Below are positions 56,227-64,000 of a stretch of DNA of 64,000 nt, piece by piece. Made by a program: the position numbers and the translations under genes. Origin of the DNA: Roseivivax sediminis (lineage in GTDB: Bacteria > Pseudomonadota > Alphaproteobacteria > Rhodobacterales > Rhodobacteraceae); assembly GCF_900112685.1 (NCBI RefSeq), contig NZ_FOMS01000013.1, positions 45,132 to 109,131 of the forward strand, given 5' to 3'. Each line of letters opens with the position of its first letter. Position 1 is the first letter of the stretch. The notes beneath the pieces were generated by a model, which was given only the letters and a program-made list of their open reading frames with translations, searched no databases and was not told the origin of the DNA.

Positions 56227-59200
56227 TCAGACGAAGAGGAAGTCGTCCGTGCTCAGGTCCGCCGCGTCCAAGCCTGTCAGGGTGATCGTGGTATCCGCCA
56301 CTGCGACGACCGCGCCGTCGTCGCCGTCCGTGATCGACAGCGCGCCGAAGCCGCCCTGACCGATCACCCGGATCATGTCGGTGCCGTCCACGAAGTCGGT
56401 GATGACGTCCGCATCGCCCGCGCCGAAGTCGCGGAAGACGAAGATGTCGGCGCCGTCACCGCCGGTCAGCACGTCCGACCCGACCCCGCCGTTGATGACG
56501 TCGTCGCCGTCGCCCCCGTCGATGGTGTCGTCGCGGCCGCCGCCGGCGATGAAGTCGTCGCCGGCGCCGCCGGAGAGCAGGTCGCTGCCGAGGCCGCCGC
56601 CGATGGCGTCGTCACCCTCGCCGCCGGAGATGGTGTCCATCCCGTTGCCGCCGCCGAGGCTGTCGTCGCCGGCGCCGCCCATGACCATGTCGTCCTGGAA
56701 GCCGCCGCCCATCGTGTCATCGCCGTTGCCACCATCGAGCGTGTCGTTGCCCGATCCGCCGGCCACGACGTCGTCGCCGTCGCCCGCGGTGACCCGGTCG
56801 TTGCGGCCACCCGCGCCGATCGTGTCGTTGCCGGTGCCGCCGTCGATCACGTCATCGCCGAAGCCGCCGCCGATCATGTCGTCGCCGCCGCCGCCGTAGA
56901 CGATGTCACGGCCCGCGCCTGCACCGATCACGTCGTCACCGTCGCCGCCATCGATCACGTCCGCGCCGATCCGGCCGAACAGCAGATCGCGGCCCGCGCC
57001 GCCGGTCAGGTCGTCGTCGAGATTGCCGCCGAGCAGAAGCTCGCCCGCGTCACCGGCGACCAGCGACACGCCCGGGTTGATGCCCGACACGGTATAGACC
57101 GCCGTGTTGCCGTCGCCTTCATAGGACACGTAGATCTTGTCGGTGCCGTCGATGCTTTCGGATGCCGGCACGAAGTCGATCACCTCGGGGCTGATATTCC
57201 CGTAAGCCTCGCTGTCGATGTAGTTGACGTAGCTCGGGTTTTCCGGGTTGGAGAGATCGAAGACGAACACACCGTTGTCACGCTCCAGCCCGATGAAGGC
57301 CAGCGGGCGGCCGTCCACCATGCCGACCGCGACCGCCTCGGGCTCCACGCCCTTGTTGTCGGAGCGGTCGTCGAAGTCGCCCTCGTCCTGATTGAAGAGC
57401 TCCGGCCGGATTTCCGCGATCAGGCGCGAGAACTGGGCGCCGCTGTCGAACACCACGTTGCCCTCGGTGTCGAGGACGGTGAAGGAGCGGGAGCCGTAGG
57501 CATAAAGCTCGTCGTAATCGCCGTCACCGTCGGTGTCGCCGAGATCCGAGCGGATGCCCTGCGGCCCGAGGTTTTCGTCCCGCTGGAGGACCTCCGCGTT
57601 CGGGAAGGCGGTGGGGTCAAGCTCCACGTCGCCGACCTCGGTCTCGGTGTCGTCCCGTGCGTCGCCCTCGTTGGCGGAGACGATATAGGTCTCGCCCTCG
57701 AACTCGTAGGAGGCGATGGCGTCGGGCTGACGCATCCCGAAGACGTTGTCATAGGTCTGCAGGTTGATCGCGTTGTCGTCGTTCGAGGCGTCGAACGGCA
57801 CTTCGCCGCGATCGGTGAGCCCGAAGGAGCGGATGTCCGTCACCTCCATGTTCACCAGGTCGATCACCGCGTAGGCGTTGGCCTCCTGCAGCGACACCCA
57901 GGCTTCCTCGCCGCCCGGCAGGACGGTGATGTATTCGGGCTCCAGATCCTCGGAAACCGAAACGCCCGGCTCCAGCAGCACGCCGGCTTCGCGCAGCTCG
58001 TCCTCCATGCCGTCGAAGGCGGTGAAGTCGAGCGTCGTCACGGTCGCCGCGGCGGCGCCGCTCGACACGTCGATGACCGATACGCTGCCCTGCGGATTGC
58101 CCGCGTCGGTCGGCTCGCCCTCGTTCGCCACGAGGATCGTCGAACCGTCCGCGTTGAAGGTCACCATGTCCGGCAGGTTGCCGACCGCGACGGTGTTCAG
58201 GAGCGTCCCGGCCTCGTCATAAAGCACGACGACGCCGTCGACCGCGTTGCCGTCTTCGTCCTCGACGTTGATCGCGGCGGCGATCAGGCCGTTCTTTGCG
58301 GCGACCGACTGCACGCCAGCATAGCCTTCCACCTCGGTCAGGTCGAACGTGCCGACCTTTTCCAGCGTCGCGGTGCTGAAGATGTCGATCTGGTCCTGCG
58401 CGGCGTTGGTGACATAGGCGAACGCGCCGTCCACCGACACGACCTCGGAGCCGCCGGTGAAGAGCTCGGTCTCACCCGAGTCGAGCTGACCGTCACGCAG
58501 GATGCGGATGGAGCGGTCGGGCTCGTCGATGGTGATGAAGTCCTGGCCGCCGTTCTGGGCGAGCTGGACGATGCGGGTGTCGTTGGACGGGCTGACTTCG
58601 GCATTGTCGAAGGCGTTGTCCTCGTCCGCGAAGTTGGCTTCGAGATATTCGCGGAACGCCTGCTGCTCGCCGAGGATGTTGTCCGCGTCGGGATCGGTGG
58701 TCACCGTGCCGTCGTCAGTGACGAAGCGGATGTTGGTCGCCAGTTCCTGGAAGGGGTAGCTGTCGCCGTTGTTGTTCACCAGGAAGTCGAGCGCGACCAT
58801 GCCGATCGTGTCGGGCGCGGCGCCCGTGAAGCCGCCATCCCGGTAGACGACGATGTCCTCGCCGGTCTCGGGATCGACGATGGCGATGGTCTGCACGCGC
58901 TCGCCCGCGGTCGCGGTCTCCACGGTGCCGTTCGCCGCCGGGATGTAGTCGCCGTCCTCGTTCGTGGCGAAGTCCTGCGCCGTCTGCGTCTCGTCGAAGG
59001 AGAAGCGCAGGCCGCCGATCTGGGCGAACTGGCCGGGCGTGCTGCCGGCCTCGGTGTCGGTGGCCGCGACCGCGTGCTCCAGGAGCTGTTTCAGCCCCTC
59101 CTTGGTCACGTCGAAGAGCGCCAGGCCGTTGTCGAAGCGCAGCGAGTTCTCGACATCGAGCTGGCTGACAAGGCCGTCGCCCTCGGTCGGGGTGCCGTCC

Positions 59201-60585
59201 GCGTCGACGCTGCCGATCTCGGCGCGGATGCCGCCGCCGTTCTTGAACGACACGACGATGTTGTCATCGACCTCGCGCGCGGCGGCGAGGTTGGCGTCGG
59301 CGGTGAGGTTGCCGAGGTTCGTCTCTTCGGTGCGGACCGATTCCCGGCGGCCGTCGAGGAACACCTCGTGCGCGCCGTAGATGACGCCGTCGCGTTCTTC
59401 CACGATCCCGGCGACGGCCGAGGTCAGGTCCTCGACGATGTCGGCTCTGGTGGAGCCGTCGATCGCCTCCTCGACGCTGTCTGCGCCGGTGGCGGCGAGC
59501 GTTCCGGCCTCGTCGGTGGCGAAGACGCCGGATTCGGCGGCATCGACGCTGGAGGTGTCGACCACGCCGTTGTCGTCGAAAGTCACGACGAGGCGGCCGA
59601 CATAGGAATATTCACCATCGGTACCGACGATCAGCGTCGGCTCGCCGTCGGCGTTGGTGGTGGCGAACGGATAGGTTTCCTCGGCCTCGTCACCGTCGCG
59701 CAGGGTATCCTGCTCGTCCGCCTGCAGCGTGTTGGAGCCGCCGGCGATGATGATGTCGACGCCCGACAGAAGGCCCGCCAGCTCCTGCTCCAGCGCGAAC
59801 TGCTGCAGGTGCGAGGTGACGATGATCTTGTTCACGCCGTCCGCGATCAGCGCGTCGATCTGCGGCTGCAGCACCTCGGCGAGGGCCGCCATGTCGTTGG
59901 CGCCGCCCGAGGTTTCGTCCACGCCGCCCGTGGAAGAGATGCTCTCGATGATCTGGGTGGTCGCGCCGACCACGCCGATGCGCTCGCCGCCTTCCTTGAT
60001 GATCGTCGCAGGCGCGATGGAGGGCCCGGCCTCGCCCGCGGCGAGGGCTTCCAGGGTTTCGTTGTAGCGGTCCGAGAACAGGATCTCGTCGGTGGCGAGG
60101 CCTGAAAGGTTGCCATCGCCAGAGAAGTCGAGGTTCGCCGACAGGTACGGGAAGAAGGAGCCGGCCCATTCGACCACGCCTTCGCTACCCTCGGCGCCGA
60201 TGATCTCCGAAAACGCGCTGGTGCCGGCGTCGAACTCGTGGTTGCCCACGGCGGAGGCGTCGAAGCCGATGAAATTCATGATCGACACGTCGACCCGGCC
60301 GGCCCCGCGGCCGAGGTCGAGCTCGGGCAGCGTGTCGGCGTCGAGGCCGAGCACCTCTGTGTAGTAGCGGGCATAGGCGTCGGTCAGGATGCCGCCGAAG
60401 GAGAAGTCCGCGGCGGTCGAGAAGAACACTCCGGGAATGTAGTTGTCGCCGGACGAGATGGTGACCGTGTTCTCGTAGGTGTCATCGAGCGAATCGACGA
60501 TCGCGGCGAAGTTGGGCGCGTTGTCGAGAGCTTCGACCCCGCCTTCGAGATCGTTGGCGTGAAGCAGTTGCAGCGTATAAGGCAT
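56227..60585 (-). CDS. Secreted RTX 5'-nucleotidase-like phosphoesterase with choice-of-anchor I domain
   Basis: A single 1452-residue chain with no Sec signal. Residues 1 to about 340 are a calcineurin-type metallophosphatase (LLHANDLEGG at 7-16, ISSGDNYIPG, GNHEFDAG at 114-121, VTSHLQQF). Residues about 375-640 are a 5'-nucleotidase C-terminal domain (FKNGGGIRAEIG, GLALFDVTKEGLKQLLEHAV). About 690-1160 is a choice-of-anchor I propeller-like domain (VANEGEPTDAG, VSANEGDARDD). About 1175-1390 holds some 20 RTX repeats, and a type I secretion tail ends in LSTDDFLFV. It probably frees phosphate from nucleotides outside the cell. The first metal motif has Glu where nucleotidases have His. Confidence 0.9.
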   Translation of the reverse strand: MPYTLQLLHANDLEGGVEALDNAPNFAAIVDSLDDTYENTVTISSGDNYIPGVFFSTAADFSFGGILTDAYARYYTEVLGLDADTLPELDLGRGAGRVDVSIMNFIGFDASAVGNHEFDAGTSAFSEIIGAEGSEGVVEWAGSFFPYLSANLDFSGDGNLSGLATDEILFSDRYNETLEALAAGEAGPSIAPATIIKEGGERIGVVGATTQIIESISSTGGVDETSGGANDMAALAEVLQPQIDALIADGVNKIIVTSHLQQFALEQELAGLLSGVDIIIAGGSNTLQADEQDTLRDGDEAEETYPFATTNADGEPTLIVGTDGEYSYVGRLVVTFDDNGVVDTSSVDAAESGVFATDEAGTLAATGADSVEEAIDGSTRADIVEDLTSAVAGIVEERDGVIYGAHEVFLDGRRESVRTEETNLGNLTADANLAAAREVDDNIVVSFKNGGGIRAEIGSVDADGTPTEGDGLVSQLDVENSLRFDNGLALFDVTKEGLKQLLEHAVAATDTEAGSTPGQFAQIGGLRFSFDETQTAQDFATNEDGDYIPAANGTVETATAGERVQTIAIVDPETGEDIVVYRDGGFTGAAPDTIGMVALDFLVNNNGDSYPFQELATNIRFVTDDGTVTTDPDADNILGEQQAFREYLEANFADEDNAFDNAEVSPSNDTRIVQLAQNGGQDFITIDEPDRSIRILRDGQLDSGETELFTGGSEVVSVDGAFAYVTNAAQDQIDIFSTATLEKVGTFDLTEVEGYAGVQSVAAKNGLIAAAINVEDEDGNAVDGVVVLYDEAGTLLNTVAVGNLPDMVTFNADGSTILVANEGEPTDAGNPQGSVSVIDVSSGAAAATVTTLDFTAFDGMEDELREAGVLLEPGVSVSEDLEPEYITVLPGGEEAWVSLQEANAYAVIDLVNMEVTDIRSFGLTDRGEVPFDASNDDNAINLQTYDNVFGMRQPDAIASYEFEGETYIVSANEGDARDDTETEVGDVELDPTAFPNAEVLQRDENLGPQGIRSDLGDTDGDGDYDELYAYGSRSFTVLDTEGNVVFDSGAQFSRLIAEIRPELFNQDEGDFDDRSDNKGVEPEAVAVGMVDGRPLAFIGLERDNGVFVFDLSNPENPSYVNYIDSEAYGNISPEVIDFVPASESIDGTDKIYVSYEGDGNTAVYTVSGINPGVSLVAGDAGELLLGGNLDDDLTGGAGRDLLFGRIGADVIDGGDGDDVIGAGAGRDIVYGGGGDDMIGGGFGDDVIDGGTGNDTIGAGGRNDRVTAGDGDDVVAGGSGNDTLDGGNGDDTMGGGFQDDMVMGGAGDDSLGGGNGMDTISGGEGDDAIGGGLGSDLLSGGAGDDFIAGGGRDDTIDGGDGDDVINGGVGSDVLTGGDGADIFVFRDFGAGDADVITDFVDGTDMIRVIGQGGFGALSITDGDDGAVVAVADTTITLTGLDAADLSTDDFLFV

Positions 60586-60725
60586 TCAAGTCCCCGAAGC
60601 ATTCGATTGGTGAGCGAGCTGGGGGCTATCATGCCAATGTGACAGTTTTGTCAGGCGTACATCGATGGGGAACCCACCCGTCGCTGCACCGTCAGGAAAA
60701 CCTTGCCTTCGGAAGGCTTTAATCG

Positions 60726-60905
60726 TCAGAAGAATACGCACGACAAGATGACGACCCAGACCGCACCGCCAGCCAGCGTCGCGGGCACCACCCACCATCC
60801 CGTCAATATCGGTGGCGTATCCTGCGCGTCGGCGTGCTGCGTGTCGGTCGGCCGCTCCGGGTCGTGCGCCATGGCGCAGCCCCCGGACTTGTCATGTATG
60901 ACCAT
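60726..60905 (-). CDS. Small membrane protein, 59 aa, unknown function
   Basis: A polar N-terminal half (HDPERPTDTQHADAQDTPP) is followed by one C-terminal membrane helix (WWVVPATLAGGAVWVVILSC) ending in VFF. The ATG at 60905 has GGGAG seven bases before it; an internal ATG at 60872 would give 48 residues. It is divergent from typA and upstream of the RTX nucleotidase on the same strand. I do not recognise a family. Confidence 0.6.
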   Translation of the reverse strand: MVIHDKSGGCAMAHDPERPTDTQHADAQDTPPILTGWWVVPATLAGGAVWVVILSCVFF

Positions 60906-61115
60906 CCTGTGTCTCCCTGCCCGAACAATAGCGGCATTCGACACATTTTTTACAGTCCAAAGGCTAATAATTGGCAAATGCGGTCGGCCCTCGTCGTTCG
61001 GGTCGGGCCTGCTCCGCGCGGTGCGGTCTTCCGCGCGAGGCAGGTCCGATGCCCTCTGGCCTTTTGCCCCCGTGACGGATAGGTGCCCGGCGAAGAGCCC
61101 CGAAGGATGACATAT

Positions 61116-62933
61116 ATGGACCTGCGCAACGTCGCGATCATCGCCCACGTGGACCACGGCAAGACGACCCTGGTGGACGAATTGCTGAAGCAATCGGGCG
61201 CGTTCCGCGAGAATCAGGCCGTGGCCGAGCGGGCGATGGACAGCAACGATCTCGAACGCGAGCGCGGCATCACCATCCTCGCAAAGGCGACGTCGGTGGA
61301 ATGGAAGGGCACGCGCATCAACATCGTCGACACCCCCGGCCACGCCGATTTCGGCGGCGAGGTGGAGCGCATCCTGTCGATGGTCGACGGCGTGGTGCTG
61401 CTGGTGGACGCCGCCGAAGGGCCGATGCCGCAGACCAAGTTCGTTACGTCCAAGGCGCTCGCGCTCGGCCTGCGCCCCATCGTGGTGCTGAACAAGGTCG
61501 ACAAGCCGGACGCGGAGCCCGACCGTGCCCTCGACGAGTGCTTCGATCTCTTCGCCAATCTCGGCGCCGACGACGATCAGCTCGACTTTCCGCACATGTA
61601 TGCGTCGGGCCGGTCCGGCTGGGCCGATCACGACCTGGAGGGGCCGCGGAAGGATCTCTCCGCGCTGTTCCGGCTGATCGTCGATCACGTCCCGGCCCCC
61701 AAGCAGGTGGCGCATGTGGACGAGGATTTCAGCATGTTGGCGACGACGCTGTCGGCCGACCCGTTCCTCGGCCGCATCCTCACCGGCCGCGTAGAGAGCG
61801 GCAAGGTCAAGGTGGGCGCGACGCTGCAGGCGCTGTCCCGCGTCGGCCAGAAGATCGAGCAGTTCCGCGTCAGCCGCATCCAGGCCTTCCGCGGCCTGAG
61901 CTACCAGGACATTGAGGAGGCGCGCGCCGGCGACATCGTCACGCTCGCCGGCATGCAGAAGGCGACCGTGTCCGACACGCTCTGCGCGCTCGCGGTGGAC
62001 GAACCGCTCGAGTCGCTGCCGATCGACCCGCCGACGATCACCGTGACTTTCGGCATCAACGACAGCCCGCTTGCCGGCCGCGACGGCAAGAAGGTGCAGT
62101 CCCGCGTGATCCGCGACCGCCTGATGAAGGAGGCGGAAAGCAATATCGCCATCAAGGTGAAGGATACGCCCGGCGGCGAGGCGTTCGAGGTGTCGGGCCG
62201 CGGCGAATTGCAGATGGGCGTGCTGATCGAGAACATGCGCCGCGAGGGTTTCGAGCTTTCCATCGCGCGCCCGCAGGTCATCATGCGCGACGGCGAGGAC
62301 GGGCGCGAGGAGCCGGTCGAGGAAGTCACCATCGATGTCGACGAGGACTATTCCGGGGCGGTGATCGAGAAGCTGACCGGTGTGCGCAAGGGCGAACTGG
62401 TGGAAATGAAGCCCTCGGGCACCGGCAAGACGCGCATCATCGCGCATGTCCCGGCGCGCGGACTGATCGGCTACCAGGGGGAATTCCTGACCGACACGCG
62501 CGGCACCGGCGTGATGAACCGGGTGTTCCACGGCTGGACGCCCTACCGGGGCAAGATCGAGGGTCGCCGGGCCGGCGTGCTGATCTCCATGGAGTCTGGC
62601 GAGGCGGTGGCCTTCGCATTGTGGAACCTCGAAGAGCGCGGCAAGATGTTCATCGGGCCGCAGGAGAAGGTCTACGAGGGCATGATCATCGGCGAGCACA
62701 GCCGCGACAACGATCTCGAGGTGAACCCGCTCAAGGGCAAGAAGCTCACCAACGTGCGGGCCAGTGGGTCCGACGACGCGGTTCGCCTGACGCCGGCGAC
62801 GGTGCTGTCGCTGGAAGAAGCGATCGCCTACGTCAACGATGACGAATTGGTGGAGGTCACGCCCAACGCCATCCGTCTGCGCAAGCGCTACCTCGATCCG
62901 CACGAGCGCAAGCGCATGAACAAGGCGCCGTGA
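61116..62933 (+). CDS. typA: Ribosome-associated GTPase TypA/BipA
   Basis: A translational GTPase of 605 residues that binds ribosomes under stress and aids large-subunit assembly. G-motifs are [17 protein letters not shown] and NKVDKPDA. Later BipA marks are [51 protein letters not shown] and [20 protein letters not shown]. The ATG at 61116 has AAGGA at proper spacing, unlike the ATG nine bases upstream. Its stop overlaps the next gene (GTGA). Confidence 0.97.
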   Translation: MDLRNVAIIAHVDHGKTTLVDELLKQSGAFRENQAVAERAMDSNDLERERGITILAKATSVEWKGTRINIVDTPGHADFGGEVERILSMVDGVVLLVDAAEGPMPQTKFVTSKALALGLRPIVVLNKVDKPDAEPDRALDECFDLFANLGADDDQLDFPHMYASGRSGWADHDLEGPRKDLSALFRLIVDHVPAPKQVAHVDEDFSMLATTLSADPFLGRILTGRVESGKVKVGATLQALSRVGQKIEQFRVSRIQAFRGLSYQDIEEARAGDIVTLAGMQKATVSDTLCALAVDEPLESLPIDPPTITVTFGINDSPLAGRDGKKVQSRVIRDRLMKEAESNIAIKVKDTPGGEAFEVSGRGELQMGVLIENMRREGFELSIARPQVIMRDGEDGREEPVEEVTIDVDEDYSGAVIEKLTGVRKGELVEMKPSGTGKTRIIAHVPARGLIGYQGEFLTDTRGTGVMNRVFHGWTPYRGKIEGRRAGVLISMESGEAVAFALWNLEERGKMFIGPQEKVYEGMIIGEHSRDNDLEVNPLKGKKLTNVRASGSDDAVRLTPATVLSLEEAIAYVNDDELVEVTPNAIRLRKRYLDPHERKRMNKAP

Positions 62934-63250
62934 CGGGCCTCAAGCGCAGTCCGGGCCTGACGGGCCACGTTACGGGCCGTGACCTCGAATGCGGGGTCAC
63001 GGTCCTTTTCGTGACGGTGGACGAAATCGGGAAGGGGCCCAAGCTGCATTGGCATCCCTATGACGAATTGTTCGTGATCCGGCGCGGGCGGGCGCGTTTC
63101 ACCGTCGGCGACGAGGTGATCGAAGGCGGGCCGGGCGACGTAATCCGTGGCCCCGCGCGCATCCCGCATCGTTTCGAGGTGATTGAGGCGCCCTACGAGG
63201 CGCAAGATATCCACCTCAACGACGAGTGGATCCAGACCGATCTCGAGTAG
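62930..63250 (+). CDS. Small cupin-domain protein, 106 aa
   Basis: A one-domain cupin. Metal-binding motif 1 is HWHPYDELFVIRRGRARFTV (two His, Glu), and motif 2 is GDVIRGPARIPHRFE with its His. It begins with GTG overlapping the typA stop (GTGA), so it is translationally coupled to typA. The coupling is probably a matter of gene packing; a link to translation is not supported. The ligand is unknown. Confidence 0.85.
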   Translation: MTGLKRSPGLTGHVTGRDLECGVTVLFVTVDEIGKGPKLHWHPYDELFVIRRGRARFTVGDEVIEGGPGDVIRGPARIPHRFEVIEAPYEAQDIHLNDEWIQTDLE

Positions 63251-63253
63251 CGG

Positions 63254-63601
63254 TCAGAGCGGCCCGCGAAAGATGAAGAACGCGCCGGCGGCGATGAAGG
63301 CAAAGCCCACCGCGTGGTTCAGGGTGATCGGCTCTTTCAGATAGGTCACGGAGAACCCGGCGAAGATGGCGAGGGTGATCACCTCCTGCATCGTCTTGAG
63401 CTCCGCCGCCGAATAGACCCGGTGGCCGAGCCGGTTCGCCGGAACCGCCAGACAGTATTCCAGGAGCGCGATCGACCAGCTCACCAAGATGACGAGCCAG
63501 AGCGCGCGATACGGGAATTTCAGATGCCCGTACCAGGCCAGTGTCATGAAGACGTTGGAGGCGACGAGCAGCAGCGGCGGCACGACATGCGCCGGCGTCA
63601 T
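63254..63601 (-). CDS. DUF486 (DMT-like) small membrane protein
   Basis: 115 residues with four hydrophobic segments (for example LWLVILVSWSIALLEYCLAV and AVGFAFIAAGAFFIF). The middle (VYSAAELKTMQEVITLAIFAGFS) is typical of DUF486. Members resemble small drug/metabolite transporters, but no substrate is known. It ends three bases from the convergent cupin gene and starts inside the 3' end of the next gene (four-base overlap). Confidence 0.9.
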   Translation of the reverse strand: MTPAHVVPPLLLVASNVFMTLAWYGHLKFPYRALWLVILVSWSIALLEYCLAVPANRLGHRVYSAAELKTMQEVITLAIFAGFSVTYLKEPITLNHAVGFAFIAAGAFFIFRGPL

Positions 63602-63885
63602 TCCGAGGTTTCGACGATCAGCAATTCGCGCTCGGAGGCGCCGCGCGCATGGCTCAGTGCCTCCTGGTAGGCGTCCGAGTGATAGCAGGCCTCTGCCGCC
63701 TCGACGCTGTCGAACCTGGCGACCACGTTACGCGGCCGTTCCTTGCCCTCGAGCTGCACGAAGCGGCCGCCGCGCGCGATGAAGCGGCCGCCATGCGCGG
63801 CGATCGCCGGGCCGGCGAGCTCGGCGTATTTCTTGTAGGCGGCCTCGTCGGTGACGGTGACGTGGGCAATCCAGAGTGCGGGCAT
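63598..63885 (-). CDS. DUF1330 protein, 95 aa
   Basis: A small alpha/beta dimeric barrel-like protein. WIAHVTVTDEAAYKKYAELA, ARGGRFVQLEGKERPRNVV and ARFDSVEAAEACYHSDAYQE are the DUF1330 core. The function is unestablished. It starts two bases after alaS and overlaps the DUF486 gene by four bases, so it is probably read through from alaS. Confidence 0.92.
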   Translation of the reverse strand: MPALWIAHVTVTDEAAYKKYAELAGPAIAAHGGRFIARGGRFVQLEGKERPRNVVARFDSVEAAEACYHSDAYQEALSHARGASERELLIVETSE

Positions 63886-63887
63886 CT

Positions 63888-64000
63888 TTATCCTCCGATC
63901 ACGGCCTGCGCCGCCTTGATGGCCGCCTCGGCGTTGTCCGCCGACGGCCCGCCGCCCTGCGCCATGTCGGGGCGGCCGCCGCCGCCCTTGCCGCCGAGTT
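63888..64000 (-). CDS. alaS: Alanyl-tRNA synthetase, C-terminal end (cut by the window edge)
   Basis: Only the last 37 codons are inside the window. They read [17 protein letters not shown] and end [15 protein letters not shown], the standard C-terminus of AlaS, where the Gly-rich loop is part of the C-Ala domain. The rest lies beyond the right edge. It heads a minus-strand run with the DUF1330 and DUF486 genes. Confidence 0.93.
   Translation of the reverse strand, partial: LGGKGGGGRPDMAQGGGPSADNAEAAIKAAQAVIGG

Noticed and set aside
56466-57000. Short regularly spaced repeats that look like a CRISPR array
   Set aside because: They encode RTX nonapeptides in frame, with no unique spacers of constant length. 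The same holds at 1-400 and 2400-3200.
56176-60105. A 1309-codon open frame on the plus strand, opposite the RTX nucleotidase gene
   Set aside because: It mirrors the Gly/Asp repeats as Val/Ala/Asp-rich sequence, has no recognisable domain, and the minus-strand gene explains the region fully.

Overview
The window is high-GC, densely coded DNA from an alphaproteobacterium, most likely a marine Rhodobacteraceae (Roseobacter-type) bacterium. The reasons are the OpgC/OpgG/OpgH glucan genes, a complete phenylacetate (paa) set, XylFHG, secreted RTX proteins without Sec signals, a purM-purN-rnd neighbourhood, and family-level similarity throughout. No transposase, phage gene, CRISPR array or rRNA was seen. 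One tRNA (Ile, CAU anticodon) is present.

Layout. 1-2.1 kb: the N-terminal part of an RTX protein running off the left edge, then about 1.1 kb of partly AT-rich DNA without a convincing gene, ending at the 3' end of the tRNA. 2.1-3.8 kb: a second RTX protein. 4-13 kb: housekeeping genes (purM, purN, rnd, sufE, a SufT-like gene), a secreted glycerophosphodiesterase, an MscS channel and a LysR regulator. 13-19 kb: a UbiG-like methyltransferase, a one-chain RimB-RimK protein, a DUF2189 membrane protein, an NfeD/SPFH pair and tgt. 19-29 kb: a TPP enzyme coupled to a CaiB-type CoA-transferase, a TTC38-like TPR protein, the opgC-opgG-opgH operon and a secreted esterase. 29.8-37 kb: an Nramp-like transporter lacking the usual metal-site motifs, a bidirectional terminator, and a five-gene oligopeptide ABC transporter. 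37.4-48.3 kb: a UMP-kinase homologue, paaX, then paaABCDE-paaZ on the plus strand facing paaG-paaI-paaK-tetR on the minus strand. 48.5-56.2 kb: a di-haem peroxidase, a secreted FG-GAP/UnbV protein coupled to a ROK regulator, and divergent xylFHG. 56.2-60.6 kb: a 1452-residue RTX nucleotidase-like protein. 60.7-64 kb: a small membrane protein, typA, a cupin, two small genes and the 3' end of alaS.

How the genes work together. The paa genes make phenylacetyl-CoA (PaaK), epoxidise it (PaaABCDE), isomerise the epoxide (PaaG), open the ring (PaaZ) and clear dead-end thioesters (PaaI); the later beta-oxidation genes (paaF, H, J) are not here. PaaX and a TetR protein probably control the two paa transcripts, and candidate palindromic operators lie before paaA and paaG. 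The opg genes build and substitute periplasmic glucans. The ROK protein probably represses xylFHG from a palindrome that overlaps divergent promoters. The RTX nucleotidase and the secreted glycerophosphodiesterase could both release phosphate from organic sources. No type I exporter for the three RTX proteins is in the window.

Limits: function calls rest on reading translated proteins and recognising motifs, with no database search. Most starts were set by ribosome-binding sites and family length. Promoters and operators are candidates.
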